DNA of 64,000 nucleotides from assembly GCF_001425905.1 (NCBI RefSeq), contig NZ_LMDY01000014.1:186001-250000 (forward strand). The letters are read 5' to 3'. The stretch comes from Methylibium sp. Root1272. Lineage in GTDB: Bacteria > Pseudomonadota > Gammaproteobacteria > Burkholderiales > Burkholderiaceae_C. The position numbers were made by a program, and so were the translations under genes. Of the stretch, positions 17,480-26,746 are shown in pieces (position 1 is the first letter of the stretch; the number at the start of each line of letters is the position of its first letter). The notes under the pieces were generated by a model. It was given only the letters and a program-made list of their open reading frames with translations, was not told where the DNA came from and did not search any database.

Positions 17480-17603
17480 GCTCCGATTTTGTCGGTCTGG
17501 CCGTCGGCGAGAGGCACTCTCGCCCCCGCAGGTGAAGGATGACGGCACCGCGAGGGCGGCCCTGGTTCAGGGGGATAGGGCCGCCGCGCGGCGGCCCTGG
17601 CGT

Positions 17604-18251
17604 TCAGAAGCGGTAACCGACGCCGATGCCGATCAGCATGGGGTCGAGCTTGGCCTTGCTCACCCGCACACCGGCGCCCGTGCGGATGTCCGACTCGATC
17701 CAGGCCTTCTTGACGTCGAAGTTCAGCGACCACGGACCGTCGAGCTTGAAGTCGACGCCGGCCTGCAGCGCAGGGCCGACGCTGCTGCTTTCGAGGTAGA
17801 GCGGCAGCACGCCGGGCACCGCGAGCTTCACCCGCGAGATGTGGGTGTAGTTGATCCCCGCGCCGACGTAGGGGCGGATGCTCCCTTCCGGCAGGAAGTG
17901 CCATTGAAGCAGCAGTGACGGCGGCAGCGCGTAGAACGAGCCGGCGTCGAAAGCACCGATGGCGCTGTCGCGCACCTTCACGTCCAGCTTGGTGTAGGCC
18001 AGCACCAGTTCGGCAGCCAGGTTCTTGTTGAAGAAGTAGCTGATGTCGAGCTCAGGCACCCAGCGGCTGTCGACCTCGACCGCGTTGGAAGGTACCGCCA
18101 GCGACGGGATCGCATCGGACTTGTTGTCCGGATCGATGAGCAGCGCACGAACGCGGATCATCCAAGGGCCTTCTTCGGCATGCAGCGCGGCGCCCGACAG
18201 CAGGCAGGTTGCAGCCAGGGCGATGCGCCCCATCTTCTGGATCAGCTTCAC
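17604..18251 (-). CDS. ompW: OmpW family outer-membrane protein
   Basis: A 215-residue OmpW-type eight-stranded beta-barrel. The GTG at 18251 has a GAGGAG ribosome binding site nine bases upstream and gives a signal peptide ending GAALHA. Characteristic segments are MIRVRALLIDPDNKS at the mature N-terminus, VPELDISYFFNKNLAAELVL, LLLQWHF, IRPYVGAGINYTH, and the terminal strand ending GVGYRF with C-terminal Phe. OmpW proteins are small hydrophobic-molecule channels linked to stress responses. Divergent from the DsbD-like gene. Confidence 0.93.
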   Translation of the reverse strand: MKLIQKMGRIALAATCLLSGAALHAEEGPWMIRVRALLIDPDNKSDAIPSLAVPSNAVEVDSRWVPELDISYFFNKNLAAELVLAYTKLDVKVRDSAIGAFDAGSFYALPPSLLLQWHFLPEGSIRPYVGAGINYTHISRVKLAVPGVLPLYLESSSVGPALQAGVDFKLDGPWSLNFDVKKAWIESDIRTGAGVRVSKAKLDPMLIGIGVGYRF

Positions 18252-18577
18252 AGTCTTGGTCTCCTCGTTATCCACCGTTGCAGAGGCCACGGATCGGCGG
18301 ATCTCCCATGGCATGACGCGGTCAGGCGCACGAGACGTGCCAGAGACAGCCGATGCGGCAGAGCGCACGTCTCCCGATCGAGAGGCAATGGAATCAAGGG
18401 CTTGGGGCCCGAACCGCAGGTGCCACGGCGGATGACTCAGTGCATCGCCCTACAAGCGCGCCGTACTTCACAGCGCGCCAAGCGCTCACGCTGCTTGCAT
18501 CCCCTGCCCCACTGCGCCGCATCAACCCTGCCGCACGGTGGAACTCCGCGCTGCCCGCAGAATCGCACCGCTTCCCG
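18252..18577. other. Divergent intergenic region between ompW and the DsbD-like gene
   Basis: About 326 bases holding the 5' regions of both genes. The leftward frame of ompW and the rightward frame of the DsbD gene both stay open into it, so either gene might start further upstream, but signal peptides place the starts as annotated. No clear operator, RNA or repeat was found. Confidence 0.45.
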
Positions 18578-20770
18578 ATGCAGCCCCGGAGACTCGGCAA
18601 CGTGCCCCAACCGTTCGGTCCCCTGTTCGTTGCGGCACTTGTCTCGGCCGCCTTCCTCCACGGCGGCGCGGCGCATGCAGCGGCGGTGCGCACCGACCAC
18701 GTCGCGGCCGAACTGGTGGCCGAGCGCAGCGCCGTGGCGGCGGGCCAGACGCTCAGGATCGGACTGAAGCTCCAGCACATCCCGCACTGGCACACCTACT
18801 GGCGCAACCCGGGCGATTCGGGCCTGCCCACGACGCTGAGCTGGACGCTGCCGCCCGGTGGGCGGATGGGCGAGATCGAATGGCCTGCGCCCGAGCGCCT
18901 GCCGGTCGGCCCGCTGGTCAACTACGGCTACGAAGGCGACGTGCTGCTCCCGCTGCAGTACACGGCACCGGCCGATGCCCGGCCGGGCGACACGCTGAGG
19001 CTGCAGGCCCAGGCGCGCTGGCTGGTGTGCAACGACGTCTGCATCCCGGAACAGGCGACGCTCGAACTGCAGTTGCCGGTGGCCGATGCCGCAGCCGCCG
19101 ACAACGGCGCGCACGCTGCGCTGTTCGCGCAGGCGGCGGCTGCGCAGGCGGGTCCGCTGTCGGCATGGACCGCGGAGGTTCAGCAGGCCGGACAGGACCT
19201 GCTGCTGACGCTCGAACCGGCAGCCGGCGAACTGCCCGCCGATGCGCCGGAGGTTCATGTCTTCCCGTATGTGGAGCAATTGGTGGAACCCGCAAGCCAT
19301 GCGCTCTATCGCAGCCCGCGAGGCTATGCGCTGAAGCTGAAGCTGCTGGACGGCGCAACGGTGCCGCCCCGCCTCGACGGCATCGCCGTTGCACAGGCCG
19401 GCCCCGGCGCCTCGGGCACCGTCATCTGGGGCGGAACGCAGCGCTCGGTCGAATTCAGCGCGCCGCTGCGTCCCGTCGAGACGATCACCCTCCCCGATGG
19501 CGCGCGCGCCGTCGCCGGTGATCGGGTCCCCACCGCGCTGCGCGGCGGCGCCCCGGTGGGCCTGCTGGCGGCATTGGGCCTGGCCTTCCTGGGCGGCATG
19601 CTGCTGAACCTGATGCCTTGCGTATTCCCGGTGCTGTCGATCAAGCTGCTCGGCCTCGCGCGGCAGGACGGCAACGCCCGCCGCCTGCGAGCGCACGCGC
19701 TGGCCTACGGCGCGGGCGTGGTGTGCAGCTTCGTCGCGCTCGCGGCCGTGCTGCTCGCGCTGCGTGCGGCCGGCAGCGCCGTGGGTTGGGGCTTCCAGTT
19801 GCAGGAGCCCGGAGTCGTGTTCGCGCTCGCGCTGCTGTTCTTCGTCCTCGGGCTCAACCTGGCAGGTCAGTTCGAATTCGGCCTTCTGATGCCGCAAGGG
19901 CTGGCGCAATGGCGCGCCCAGCGACCGGCGGTCGACGCCTTCGGGTCCGGCGTGCTCGCGGTCGTCGCGGCCAGCCCGTGCACGGCGCCATTCATGGGCG
20001 CGGCCCTCGGCTACGCCGTCGCGCAACCGCCGGCCTGGGCGCTGGGGGTGTTCGCGGCGCTCGGAGTCGGCATGGCGCTGCCCTATGTGCTGCTGGTGCT
20101 GCGGCCGGGCTGGCGCGCCCGGCTGCCGCGCCCCGGCCCCTGGATGCTGAGGCTCAGGCAAGGCCTGGCATTCCCGATGTTCGCCACCGTCGTGTGGCTG
20201 CTGTGGGTGCTGGGCCAGCAAACCGGCATCGACGGCAGCACGCGAGCGCTGGTGGGTCTGGTCGGCCTGGCGTTCGGGCTGTGGCTGGCGGGCGTGTGGC
20301 GCGGCGCGGCGGCGCGCGCGGGGGTGACCGTGCTGCTGGTCGCCATGCTGGCCTGGGGCTGGCCGGTATCCGAACGAGCGGCCTCGCCGCAGGCCGGCAA
20401 CGGCACGGCGTCGACCGCCGGCTCGCCGCACACAGCCTGGCAAGCCTACGACGAGGCCGCCATCGAAACGCACCTGGCGCAGGGCCGAGCCGTCTTCGTC
20501 GACTTCACCGCCGCCTGGTGCGTGAGCTGTCAGGTCAACAAGCGGCTCGTGCTGCACACCGATGAAACCCTGCAGGCCTTCGCCCGCTCGAAGGTGGCAC
20601 TGATGCGCGCTGACTGGACCCACCGCGACGAGCGCATCACCGCCGCGCTCGGCCGGCTCGGCCGCAACGGCGTGCCCGTCTATGTGCTGATGCGCCCCGG
20701 TCGCGAGCCGCTGCTGCTGCCGGAAATCCTCACCGGAGGTCTCGTGCGCGAGGCCTTGTCGACCCTGTAG
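18578..20770 (+). CDS. DsbD/ScsB-family protein-disulfide reductase
   Basis: A 730-residue electron-transfer membrane protein. A signal peptide (ending about GGAAHAAA) is followed by a periplasmic DsbD-alpha-like domain with [18 protein letters not shown] and the pair in [11 protein letters not shown] central block of about eight membrane helices carries the redox cysteines in [13 protein letters not shown] and [10 protein letters not shown], and the C-terminal thioredoxin-like domain has WCVSC ([15 protein letters not shown]). It would carry reducing power from cytoplasmic thioredoxin to periplasmic thiols. The N-terminal [16 protein letters not shown] form is that of the ScsB-like branch rather than classical DsbD. 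The ATG at 18578 gives the signal peptide. A redoxin follows 11 bases later and may be its partner. Confidence 0.9.
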   Translation: MQPRRLGNVPQPFGPLFVAALVSAAFLHGGAAHAAAVRTDHVAAELVAERSAVAAGQTLRIGLKLQHIPHWHTYWRNPGDSGLPTTLSWTLPPGGRMGEIEWPAPERLPVGPLVNYGYEGDVLLPLQYTAPADARPGDTLRLQAQARWLVCNDVCIPEQATLELQLPVADAAAADNGAHAALFAQAAAAQAGPLSAWTAEVQQAGQDLLLTLEPAAGELPADAPEVHVFPYVEQLVEPASHALYRSPRGYALKLKLLDGATVPPRLDGIAVAQAGPGASGTVIWGGTQRSVEFSAPLRPVETITLPDGARAVAGDRVPTALRGGAPVGLLAALGLAFLGGMLLNLMPCVFPVLSIKLLGLARQDGNARRLRAHALAYGAGVVCSFVALAAVLLALRAAGSAVGWGFQLQEPGVVFALALLFFVLGLNLAGQFEFGLLMPQGLAQWRAQRPAVDAFGSGVLAVVAASPCTAPFMGAALGYAVAQPPAWALGVFAALGVGMALPYVLLVLRPGWRARLPRPGPWMLRLRQGLAFPMFATVVWLLWVLGQQTGIDGSTRALVGLVGLAFGLWLAGVWRGAAARAGVTVLLVAMLAWGWPVSERAASPQAGNGTASTAGSPHTAWQAYDEAAIETHLAQGRAVFVDFTAAWCVSCQVNKRLVLHTDETLQAFARSKVALMRADWTHRDERITAALGRLGRNGVPVYVLMRPGREPLLLPEILTGGLVREALSTL

Positions 20771-20781
20771 TTCTGAAGGAG

Positions 20782-21432
20782 ATGACGATGCGAGCCTTGT
20801 CGAACGACCGCCGACGTTTCACTTTCTCGGCCGCGGCGCTCATCGCGCTGCCGACCACCATGGTGGCGCTGCCCGGTGCCGCGCTGGCCGTGGCCGTCGG
20901 CGAGGTGGCCCCGGCCTTCGAGCTGAAGGACACCCACGGCAAGACCGTGAAGCTCGCCGACTTCAAGGGCCGGCACGTGGTGCTCGAGTGGACCAATCCC
21001 GGCTGCCCCTTCGTGCAGAAGCACTACAGCTCGCAGAACATGCAGAGCCTCCAGAAGGAATTCGTCGGTCGCAACGTGGCCTGGCTGAGCATCAGTTCCA
21101 CCGCCCGCGGCGCCACCGACTACCTCGAACCCGCGGCGCTGCAGGCCAAGTACCAGAGCTGGGGCGCGGCTCCCACGGCGCTGCTGATGGACGATGCGGG
21201 CAGCGTCGGCAAGGCCTACGGCGCGAAGACCACGCCGCACATGTACGTCATCGATCCGGGCGGCAAGCTGATCTATGCCGGCGGCATCGACGACAAGCGC
21301 TCCGCCGACCCGGCCGACGTGAGGGGCGCCAGGAATTTCGTCAAGGCGGCCCTGACCGAATCGCTGGCCGGCAAGGCCGTGAGCACCGGCACGGCAACGC
21401 CCTACGGCTGCAGCGTCAAGTACGCGAGCTGA
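20782..21432 (+). CDS. Exported thioredoxin-fold (AhpC/TSA, redoxin) protein
   Basis: A 216-residue redoxin. The N-terminus contains [15 protein letters not shown], a twin-arginine-like motif before a hydrophobic stretch ending ALA, indicating export. The mature part starts with [21 protein letters not shown] and has the redox site [13 protein letters not shown] with one peroxidatic-type Cys, and [21 protein letters not shown] later. It is a peroxiredoxin/thiol oxidoreductase of the periplasm, probably reduced by the DsbD-like protein encoded 11 bases upstream. The start ATG at 20782 has GAAGGAG upstream. Confidence 0.88.
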   Translation: MTMRALSNDRRRFTFSAAALIALPTTMVALPGAALAVAVGEVAPAFELKDTHGKTVKLADFKGRHVVLEWTNPGCPFVQKHYSSQNMQSLQKEFVGRNVAWLSISSTARGATDYLEPAALQAKYQSWGAAPTALLMDDAGSVGKAYGAKTTPHMYVIDPGGKLIYAGGIDDKRSADPADVRGARNFVKAALTESLAGKAVSTGTATPYGCSVKYAS

Positions 21433-21442
21433 TCGCGTACCG

Positions 21443-21480
21443 GCGGCTGCGGAACGTAGGCGTTCGCCTACCGCAGCCGC
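21443..21480. terminator. Strong stem-loop after the redoxin gene, possible terminator
   Basis: A 10-bp perfect stem (GCGGCTGCGG at 21443-21452 with CCGCAGCCGC at 21471-21480) encloses a second hairpin (GTAGG / CCTAC). It starts 11 bases after the stop. No T tract follows, so it may be a 3'-stabilising structure or a weak terminator. Confidence 0.5.
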
Positions 21481-21581
21481 GCCGGCGGGGCGCTGACCGA
21501 CCTCGCCGCGAGCCACGCTCCGACATCGCCTCCCCCGCGGGCCGCCTACCGTGAGGTCACTCGACACTCCCGGAGAACACC

Positions 21582-21740
21582 ATGACCCTCGGAACCATCC
21601 TGCTGATCGTCCTGATCCTCATCCTGATCGGCGCGATCCCGAACTGGTCTCACAGCAAGAACTGGGGCTATGGTCCCAGCGGCGGCGTGGGCCTGGTGTT
21701 GGTGATCGTGATCGTGCTGTTGCTGATGGGCCGCATATGA
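21582..21740 (+). CDS. DUF3309 family small membrane protein
   Basis: A 52-residue protein starting MTLGTILLIVLILILIGAIP with two hydrophobic helices separated by the polar WSHSKNWGYGPSGG loop, the signature of the DUF3309 family of tiny inner-membrane proteins found widely in proteobacteria. GGAGAACACC upstream of the ATG is a good ribosome binding site. Function is unknown. Confidence 0.88.
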   Translation: MTLGTILLIVLILILIGAIPNWSHSKNWGYGPSGGVGLVLVIVIVLLLMGRI

Positions 21741-21845
21741 CCCGCACATGACGCGAACCGCCGCTGCCTCCCCTGGCTTGGCGGCGGCGCGGCGCCCCCT
21801 TGGGCGCGTCAGAATCCCGGTGAGCCGACTTGCCTTGCCGCCCCC

Positions 21846-22958
21846 GTGGACACGAACCCCAGCCAACTGATCCAGACCGTCCTGCTGTGCGGCCTGGCAC
21901 TCGGCGTCGCCTTCGGCGCTCTCGCCCAGGCCACGCGCTTCTGCACCATGGGCGCGATCGCCGACGTGGTGAATTTCGGCGACGCGACCCGGCTGCGCAC
22001 CTGGGTCTGGGCCGCGCTCGTGGCGCTGGTCGGCACGCAGGCGCTGATCGGGCTGGGCGGCGTGGACCTGAGCGCGTCCATCTACACCGGCCGGCGCCTG
22101 AGCTGGCTGGCGCAGGGCCTCGGCGGACTGGCCTTCGGCTTCGGCATGGTGCTGGCGTCGGGCTGCGCATCGCGGGCCCTCGTGCGCGCCGGCGGGGGCA
22201 GCCTGAAGGCACTGGTGGTTCTGCTGGTCGTGGGCTTCGCGGCGCAGATGACGCTGCGCGGCGCTTTCGCGCTGCCGCGTGTCGAATGGCTGGACCCGGT
22301 CGGGCCGCTGTTGGCCGGACCGCAGGATCTGCCCTCCTGGCTGTCGCGCCATGTCGGCCTGCCGCTGCCTTGGCTGCGAGCAGCGCTGTGCCTGCTGCTG
22401 GCCGTGCCGCTGCTGCTCTGGCTGCGGCGGAGCCGCGACTTCCTGCAACCGGGACCGCTGCTCGGCGGTCTGGCCATCGGCGCACTGATCGTCATGGCAT
22501 GGTTCGTCACGGGCTCGCTCGGCCACCTGAGCGAGCACCCGGAAACCCTGGAGCCGGCCTGGCTCGCCACGAACTCACGCCGCCCGGAAGCGCTGAGCTT
22601 CGTCGCACCCACCGCCTACACACTGGACCTGCTGACGCTGTGGTCCGACCGCGGCACGGTGCTGAGCTTCGGCATCACCACCGTGCTGGGCACCCTGCTC
22701 GGCGCCGCCGCCAGCGCGCTGCTGCGCCGGGAGTTCCGCTGGGAGGGCTTTCGCGACGTGCGCGACACCGCCCAGCATCTGGTCGGTGCGGTGCTGATGG
22801 GCGCAGGCGGCGTGACGGCGCTGGGTTGCTCGATCGGCCAGGGGCTCAGCGGGCTGTCACTGCTGTCGGCCGGCTCGTTCATCGCGGTGGCCGGCATCGT
22901 GGCCGGCGCCGTGGCGGCGCTGCGCTACCAGGCCTGGGTGATCGACCGCGACGGCTGA
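21846..22958 (+). CDS. YeeE/YedE family sulfur-compound transporter
   Basis: A 370-residue polytopic membrane protein of the YeeE/YedE (TsuA-like) family, whose characterised members import thiosulfate. The two half-repeats contain the conserved Cys-containing loops ATRFCTMGAIADVVNFGD, LASGCASRALVRAGGGSLK and ALGCSIGQGLSGLSLL. About ten hydrophobic segments are seen. The GTG at 21846 is the first usable start. No TusA partner gene is adjacent. Thiosulfate would fit the sulfur-oxidation and assimilation genes elsewhere in the window, but substrate is inferred from the family. Confidence 0.88.
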   Translation: MDTNPSQLIQTVLLCGLALGVAFGALAQATRFCTMGAIADVVNFGDATRLRTWVWAALVALVGTQALIGLGGVDLSASIYTGRRLSWLAQGLGGLAFGFGMVLASGCASRALVRAGGGSLKALVVLLVVGFAAQMTLRGAFALPRVEWLDPVGPLLAGPQDLPSWLSRHVGLPLPWLRAALCLLLAVPLLLWLRRSRDFLQPGPLLGGLAIGALIVMAWFVTGSLGHLSEHPETLEPAWLATNSRRPEALSFVAPTAYTLDLLTLWSDRGTVLSFGITTVLGTLLGAAASALLRREFRWEGFRDVRDTAQHLVGAVLMGAGGVTALGCSIGQGLSGLSLLSAGSFIAVAGIVAGAVAALRYQAWVIDRDG

Positions 22959-22974
22959 GTTTGCGCAGTAGTCG

Positions 22975-23754
22975 CTAGGCCCGCAGCGGCTCCTGCCACC
23001 ACGCGGCATGCCAGTGGCGCAGCAGCGCCAGATCGATGCGCGCAGCGCGCGCGCCCTGCAGGTGCGGAGAAGGCGCCGCCGGGTGATCCAGATCGTCGCA
23101 GACCGCGAGCGCGCCCTCGAAGGCATGGCTCGCGAAGTTGAGGCTGCGCGTCACCAGCGTCGCGATGCCGGCAGCCCGGGCGGCGGCCAGGCCGTTCGGT
23201 GAATCCTCGATCGCGAGCGTCTCGTCGGCGTCGAGTTGCAGCGCATCCAGGCAGCGCAGGTAGACCTGTGGGTCGGGCTTCTTCACCGGCGCATCCTCGC
23301 CGCACACGATGGCGGCGAAGCGGGTGGGCCAGCTCGCGCCGAGCTGCGCGCCCAGCAAGGCCTCCAGGTTCACGCGCGACGTGGTGGTGGCAATGGCCAG
23401 CTGCACCCCGCTCGCCGTGGCCTCGTTCATCAGCCGCAGCACGCCGGGGCGCAACGCGATCGCGCCGCGCTCCACGAGCTGGCCGTAACGGCGGTTCTTC
23501 TCGGCGTGCAGGGCCGCGGCCAGACGTTCGCGCTCGGCTGCGCTGGCCGGAGCGTCGGCCTGCGTGGCCATGTCGTGCAGCAGGCGCTCGCGCCCCCCGG
23601 TCACGCGCAGCAGCTCGGCGTAGCGCTCGATGCTCCAGCGCCACGGCAGGCCGAGCGCCTGGAAAGCCTCATTGAACGCGACGAGATGACCGTCGCGTTC
23701 GGTCTCGGCCACGGTGCCATCCACATCCCACAGCAAGGCGGCCAGCATCAGCAT
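22975..23754 (-). CDS. cbbY: HAD-superfamily phosphatase CbbY
   Basis: A 259-residue HAD hydrolase with motif I DVDGTVAETERDGH, cap-domain segment LGLPWRWSIERYAELLRVTGG, motif II ATTTS, and the KKPDPQVYLRCLDAL / AIEDSPNGLAAARAAG block of motifs III-IV. CbbY dephosphorylates xylulose-1,5-bisphosphate, an inhibitory RuBisCO side product. It is the last gene of the cbb operon, 27 bases after cbbZ, and converges on the YeeE/YedE gene. The TVAETERDGH motif and the operon place support cbbY over a generic HAD phosphatase. Confidence 0.92.
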   Translation of the reverse strand: MLMLAALLWDVDGTVAETERDGHLVAFNEAFQALGLPWRWSIERYAELLRVTGGRERLLHDMATQADAPASAAERERLAAALHAEKNRRYGQLVERGAIALRPGVLRLMNEATASGVQLAIATTTSRVNLEALLGAQLGASWPTRFAAIVCGEDAPVKKPDPQVYLRCLDALQLDADETLAIEDSPNGLAAARAAGIATLVTRSLNFASHAFEGALAVCDDLDHPAAPSPHLQGARAARIDLALLRHWHAAWWQEPLRA

Positions 23755-23781
23755 CTCCCGTTCGTGAATCGTTGCTTCACA

Positions 23782-24477
23782 TCATGCCGGCAACGGCCCC
23801 AGGACCGCGTCGACCTCGTCGGCGATCGCCGACAGATTGGGGAACAGCCGGTCCGGGTTGGAGTCCTCGATCGGCACTCCGGCGTTGTAGCCGTACGGCA
23901 CCGCCCAGGCCCGCACGCCGGCGTTGCGCGCGCTCTCGATGTCGATCGACGAGTCGCCCACATGGGCCGCATGGTCGGCACTGACGCCATGATGCCGCAA
24001 CACGTGGGTCAGCACGCCGTTGTGCGGCTTCTTGACCGGCAGCGTGTCGCCGCCGATCAGCATGCTGAAGTAGCCGTCGAGCCGCGTCACCGCCAGCACG
24101 CGCTCGGCATGGCGCTGCTCCTTGTTGGTCACGCACACCAGCCGCACGCCCTGGTCGCGCAGGCGCTCGAGCGTCTCGACGCAGCCCGGATACGGCTTGC
24201 CGAAGCAGCCCGCCGTCTCGGCATAGTGGTGCTCGAAGCGCTCGAGCACCGCTTCGGGCTGCACCCGCTCCGACAGCGCCGGCTTCTCCAGCATCACGCG
24301 CGCCAGCAGCTTGAGCATCAGCTCGCGCGTGCCGCGGCCGATCAGGTTGGTGATCTCGGCCTGCGGCCGGCGCTCGATGCCGACATCGTCGAAGGCACGG
24401 TGCACGGCTTCGGCGATCTCGGCGGCGGTGTCGACCAGGGTGCCGTCGAGGTCGAAGCTCACGAGTCGGATCGTCAT
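23782..24477 (-). CDS. cbbZ: Phosphoglycolate phosphatase
   Basis: A 231-residue HAD phosphatase (Gph/CbbZ) that removes phosphate from 2-phosphoglycolate, the product of RuBisCO oxygenation. Motif I is FDLDGTLVDTAAEI, with the helical cap (AVHRAFDDVGI, NLIGRGTRELMLKLL), motif II VTNKEQRHAERVL, and KKPHNGVLTHVL with HVGDSSIDIESARNAG. The ATG at 24477 (MTIRLVSFDLDG) is preferred over one nine codons upstream because the domain begins here. It lies between cbbP and cbbY as in canonical cbb operons. Confidence 0.94.
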   Translation of the reverse strand: MTIRLVSFDLDGTLVDTAAEIAEAVHRAFDDVGIERRPQAEITNLIGRGTRELMLKLLARVMLEKPALSERVQPEAVLERFEHHYAETAGCFGKPYPGCVETLERLRDQGVRLVCVTNKEQRHAERVLAVTRLDGYFSMLIGGDTLPVKKPHNGVLTHVLRHHGVSADHAAHVGDSSIDIESARNAGVRAWAVPYGYNAGVPIEDSNPDRLFPNLSAIADEVDAVLGPLPA

Positions 24478-24511
24478 GTTCTTCCTTTGCTGAGAGGCCA
24501 GCACAGCGGGG

Positions 24512-25387
24512 TCACTGCAACTGGGCGCGGCGGATCTCCATCAGCCGCAGGATCATCGGTGTCAGGATCAACTGCATCGCCAGGTCCATCTTGCCGCCCG
24601 GCACGACGATGGTGTTCGCGCGGCTCATGAAGGAGTTGTCGATCATCGACAGCAGGTAGGGAAAGTCGATGCCGCGCGGGTTCTTGAAGCGGATCACCGT
24701 GAGGCTTTCGCCGGCCGTGGGGATGTCGCGCGCGATGAACGGATTGGAGGTGTCGACCACCGGCACGCGTTGGAAGTTGATGTCGGTCTCGCCGAACTGC
24801 GGCACGATGTAGTGCACGTAGTCGTGCATGCGGCGCAGGATCACGTCGGACACCGCCTCCTTGGAGTAGCCGCGGTCCTTGGTGTCGCGGTGGATCTTCT
24901 GGATCCACTCCAGGTTGATGATCGGCACCACGCCGATCTTCAGGTCGGCGTGCCGCACCATGTCGATGGTCTCGGTCTTCACGCAGCCGTGCAGGCCTTC
25001 GTAGAACAACAGGTCGGTGTCGGCCGGCGTCTCCACCCAGGGCGTGAAGGTGCCGGGCTCCTGCTTGTAGGGCTCGGCCTCGTCGTGGCTGTGCAGGTAG
25101 TAGCGCGACTTGCAGCGCCCGCCCTGCCCGTAGGCGCGGAACTGCTGTTCCAGCAGCGCCCATTCGTTGGTGTCGGGCCCGAAGTGGCTGACGGCACGGC
25201 CCTCGAGGTCGCCCTGAGCGATGCGCTCCTTCATCTCCTGCCGCGAGAAGCGATGGAAGGCGTCGCCCTCGATGACGGCCGGGCGGATGCCCTCGCGCCG
25301 GAAGATGTTCTCGAACACGCGCTTGACGGTGGTCGTGCCGGCACCGCTGGAGCCGGTGACCGCGATGACGGGATGCTTTCGACTCAT
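24512..25387 (-). CDS. cbbP: Phosphoribulokinase
   Basis: A 291-residue class I (bacterial, octameric-type) phosphoribulokinase, making ribulose-1,5-bisphosphate from ribulose-5-phosphate and ATP. The P-loop is VTGSSGAGTTTVKR near residue 9; VIEGDAFHRFSR, GPDTNEWALLEQQF, TDLLFYEGLHGC and KIHRDTKDRGYS are family blocks. The ATG at 25387 has no Shine-Dalgarno sequence: bases just upstream belong to the arm of the cloverleaf-like repeat that fills the gap to cbbF. The protein itself looks intact, but its translation may depend on, or suffer from, that element. Confidence 0.96.
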   Translation of the reverse strand: MSRKHPVIAVTGSSGAGTTTVKRVFENIFRREGIRPAVIEGDAFHRFSRQEMKERIAQGDLEGRAVSHFGPDTNEWALLEQQFRAYGQGGRCKSRYYLHSHDEAEPYKQEPGTFTPWVETPADTDLLFYEGLHGCVKTETIDMVRHADLKIGVVPIINLEWIQKIHRDTKDRGYSKEAVSDVILRRMHDYVHYIVPQFGETDINFQRVPVVDTSNPFIARDIPTAGESLTVIRFKNPRGIDFPYLLSMIDNSFMSRANTIVVPGGKMDLAMQLILTPMILRLMEIRRAQLQ

Positions 25388-25391
25388 GGCC

Positions 25392-25657
25392 AGGGCCTGT
25401 TAACGCTACCGGAGGGCTCGCGCCCGCGCCGCGCAGGCCGCAGGGATAGGCGCGAGGGAGGCCGCGTGCTGTTGCACGCAACGACTGAGCAACGTCGCCC
25501 TGCGGCCTGCGCGACACGGGCCCGAAGGGTGATCCCAGGAAACGGGCGCCCTCCGCGTTGCCCATGCTCGCCGGGGGCCGACCCCGGCTGTGCTGGGTGC
25601 CTTGATGGCGTCCGTTTCCTGGGTCACGCGAGCCCTCCGGTAGCGTTGACAGGCCCT
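25392..25657. repeat. Cloverleaf-like structured element between cbbF and cbbP
   Basis: Terminal inverted repeats of 31 bp (25392-25422 and 25627-25657, 30 of 31 matching) enclose two further hairpin domains. Domain A pairs 25430-25445 with 25498-25513 (16 of 16) and holds a GCGTGC/GCACGC hairpin at 25464-25479. Domain B pairs 25534-25550 with 25607-25623 (16 of 17) and holds a GCCGGGG/CCCCGGC hairpin at 25570-25588. Together they make a cloverleaf with no coding frame of note. The right arm overlaps two bases of the cbbF stop codon and the left arm ends four bases from the cbbP start codon. It could be a MITE-like insertion or a conserved regulatory RNA structure. Confidence 0.88.
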
Positions 25658-26711
25658 AGGCCTGCGGCTGGATGAACAGCGAGCGCGTCTTGAACAACTG
25701 CCACGACACGTTGGCGCTCGGGTCCTCGTGGTACGACACGATGCGCTCGACCTCGTCGCGCGAGCCCAGGATCACCGGCACCTTGTGATGCAGGGCATCG
25801 GGCACCAGTTCGAGCAACGGTCCGGTACCGCTGGACGCCGAGGCACCGGCCTGCTCCATCAGCCACGCCATCGGCGCGGCCTCGAACAGCAGCCGCAGGC
25901 GACCGGGCTTGAAGGGTTCCTTGTTGTCGCGCGGGTACAGGAAGACGCCGCCGCGCGTGAAGATGCGGTGCGCCTCGGCCACCAGGCTGGCCACCCAGCG
26001 CATGTTGAAGTCGCGCCCGCGCGGCCCGCTCTGGCCCGCCAGGCACTCGGCGATGTAGCGCTGCACCGGCTTTTCCCAGAAACGCTGGTTCGACGCGTTG
26101 ATCGCGAACTCGGTGGTCGACACCGGCACCTCGACGTCGGCCCGCGTCAGCACCCAGCGACCGGCTTCGCAGTGGTCGTCGGGATCCAGGGTGAACATGT
26201 GCACGCCCTTGCCCAGGCTCAGCACCAGCACCGTCGACGGGCCGTAGATCGCGTAGCCGGCCGCGACCTGGCGGCGACCGGGCTGCATGAAGGCGGCCGC
26301 GCTGGCCGGCGTGCCGCGGAACAGGTGGGGCAGCACCGAGAAGATGCTGCCGATCGCGACATTGGCCTCGACGTTCGACGCGCCGTCGAGCGGGGCGAAC
26401 ACGACCAGGTAGGCGCCGCCGCTGCCGTGCTCGGGCGAGACCGTCACGTCGGCGTGTTCCTCGCTGACCCAGCCGGCCACGTGCGCGCAGGTCGACAGCG
26501 CCTGCGACACGCAGGCATCGGCCACCCCGTCGAGCCGCTGCGGCGTCGTGCTCTGCGAGTCGGGCGACCCGGCGCCGCCGTGCAGCCCCGCGAGCGCTGC
26601 GCGGGACGCGGCCCGGCTGATCCGTGCGCAGGCCGACGCCACGTGCCGGATCACGGCGGCCAGCGCTGGCGGGTGCGCCGAGAGCCATTGCTCGAGTTCG
26701 ATGGGGTTCAT
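25656..26711 (-). CDS. cbbF: Fructose-1,6-bisphosphatase, class 1
   Basis: A 351-residue class I fructose-1,6-bisphosphatase, which in the Calvin cycle hydrolyses fructose- and possibly sedoheptulose-bisphosphate. The metal site appears as [18 protein letters not shown] and the substrate region as [18 protein letters not shown] and [12 protein letters not shown]. The usual Asp in the LDGSSN motif is conserved as LDGAS. The ATG at 26711 has a GGAG ribosome binding site. It lies 35 bases downstream of the damaged cbbX; the same frame stays open upstream across part of cbbX, but this is a by-product of the cbbX deletion. The stop codon abuts the cloverleaf-like repeat. Confidence 0.95.
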   Translation of the reverse strand: MNPIELEQWLSAHPPALAAVIRHVASACARISRAASRAALAGLHGGAGSPDSQSTTPQRLDGVADACVSQALSTCAHVAGWVSEEHADVTVSPEHGSGGAYLVVFAPLDGASNVEANVAIGSIFSVLPHLFRGTPASAAAFMQPGRRQVAAGYAIYGPSTVLVLSLGKGVHMFTLDPDDHCEAGRWVLTRADVEVPVSTTEFAINASNQRFWEKPVQRYIAECLAGQSGPRGRDFNMRWVASLVAEAHRIFTRGGVFLYPRDNKEPFKPGRLRLLFEAAPMAWLMEQAGASASSGTGPLLELVPDALHHKVPVILGSRDEVERIVSYHEDPSANVSWQLFKTRSLFIQPQA

Positions 26712-26746
26712 GGGAGGTCTCCTGTGCAGTTTCGTGTTCTGGAGGG

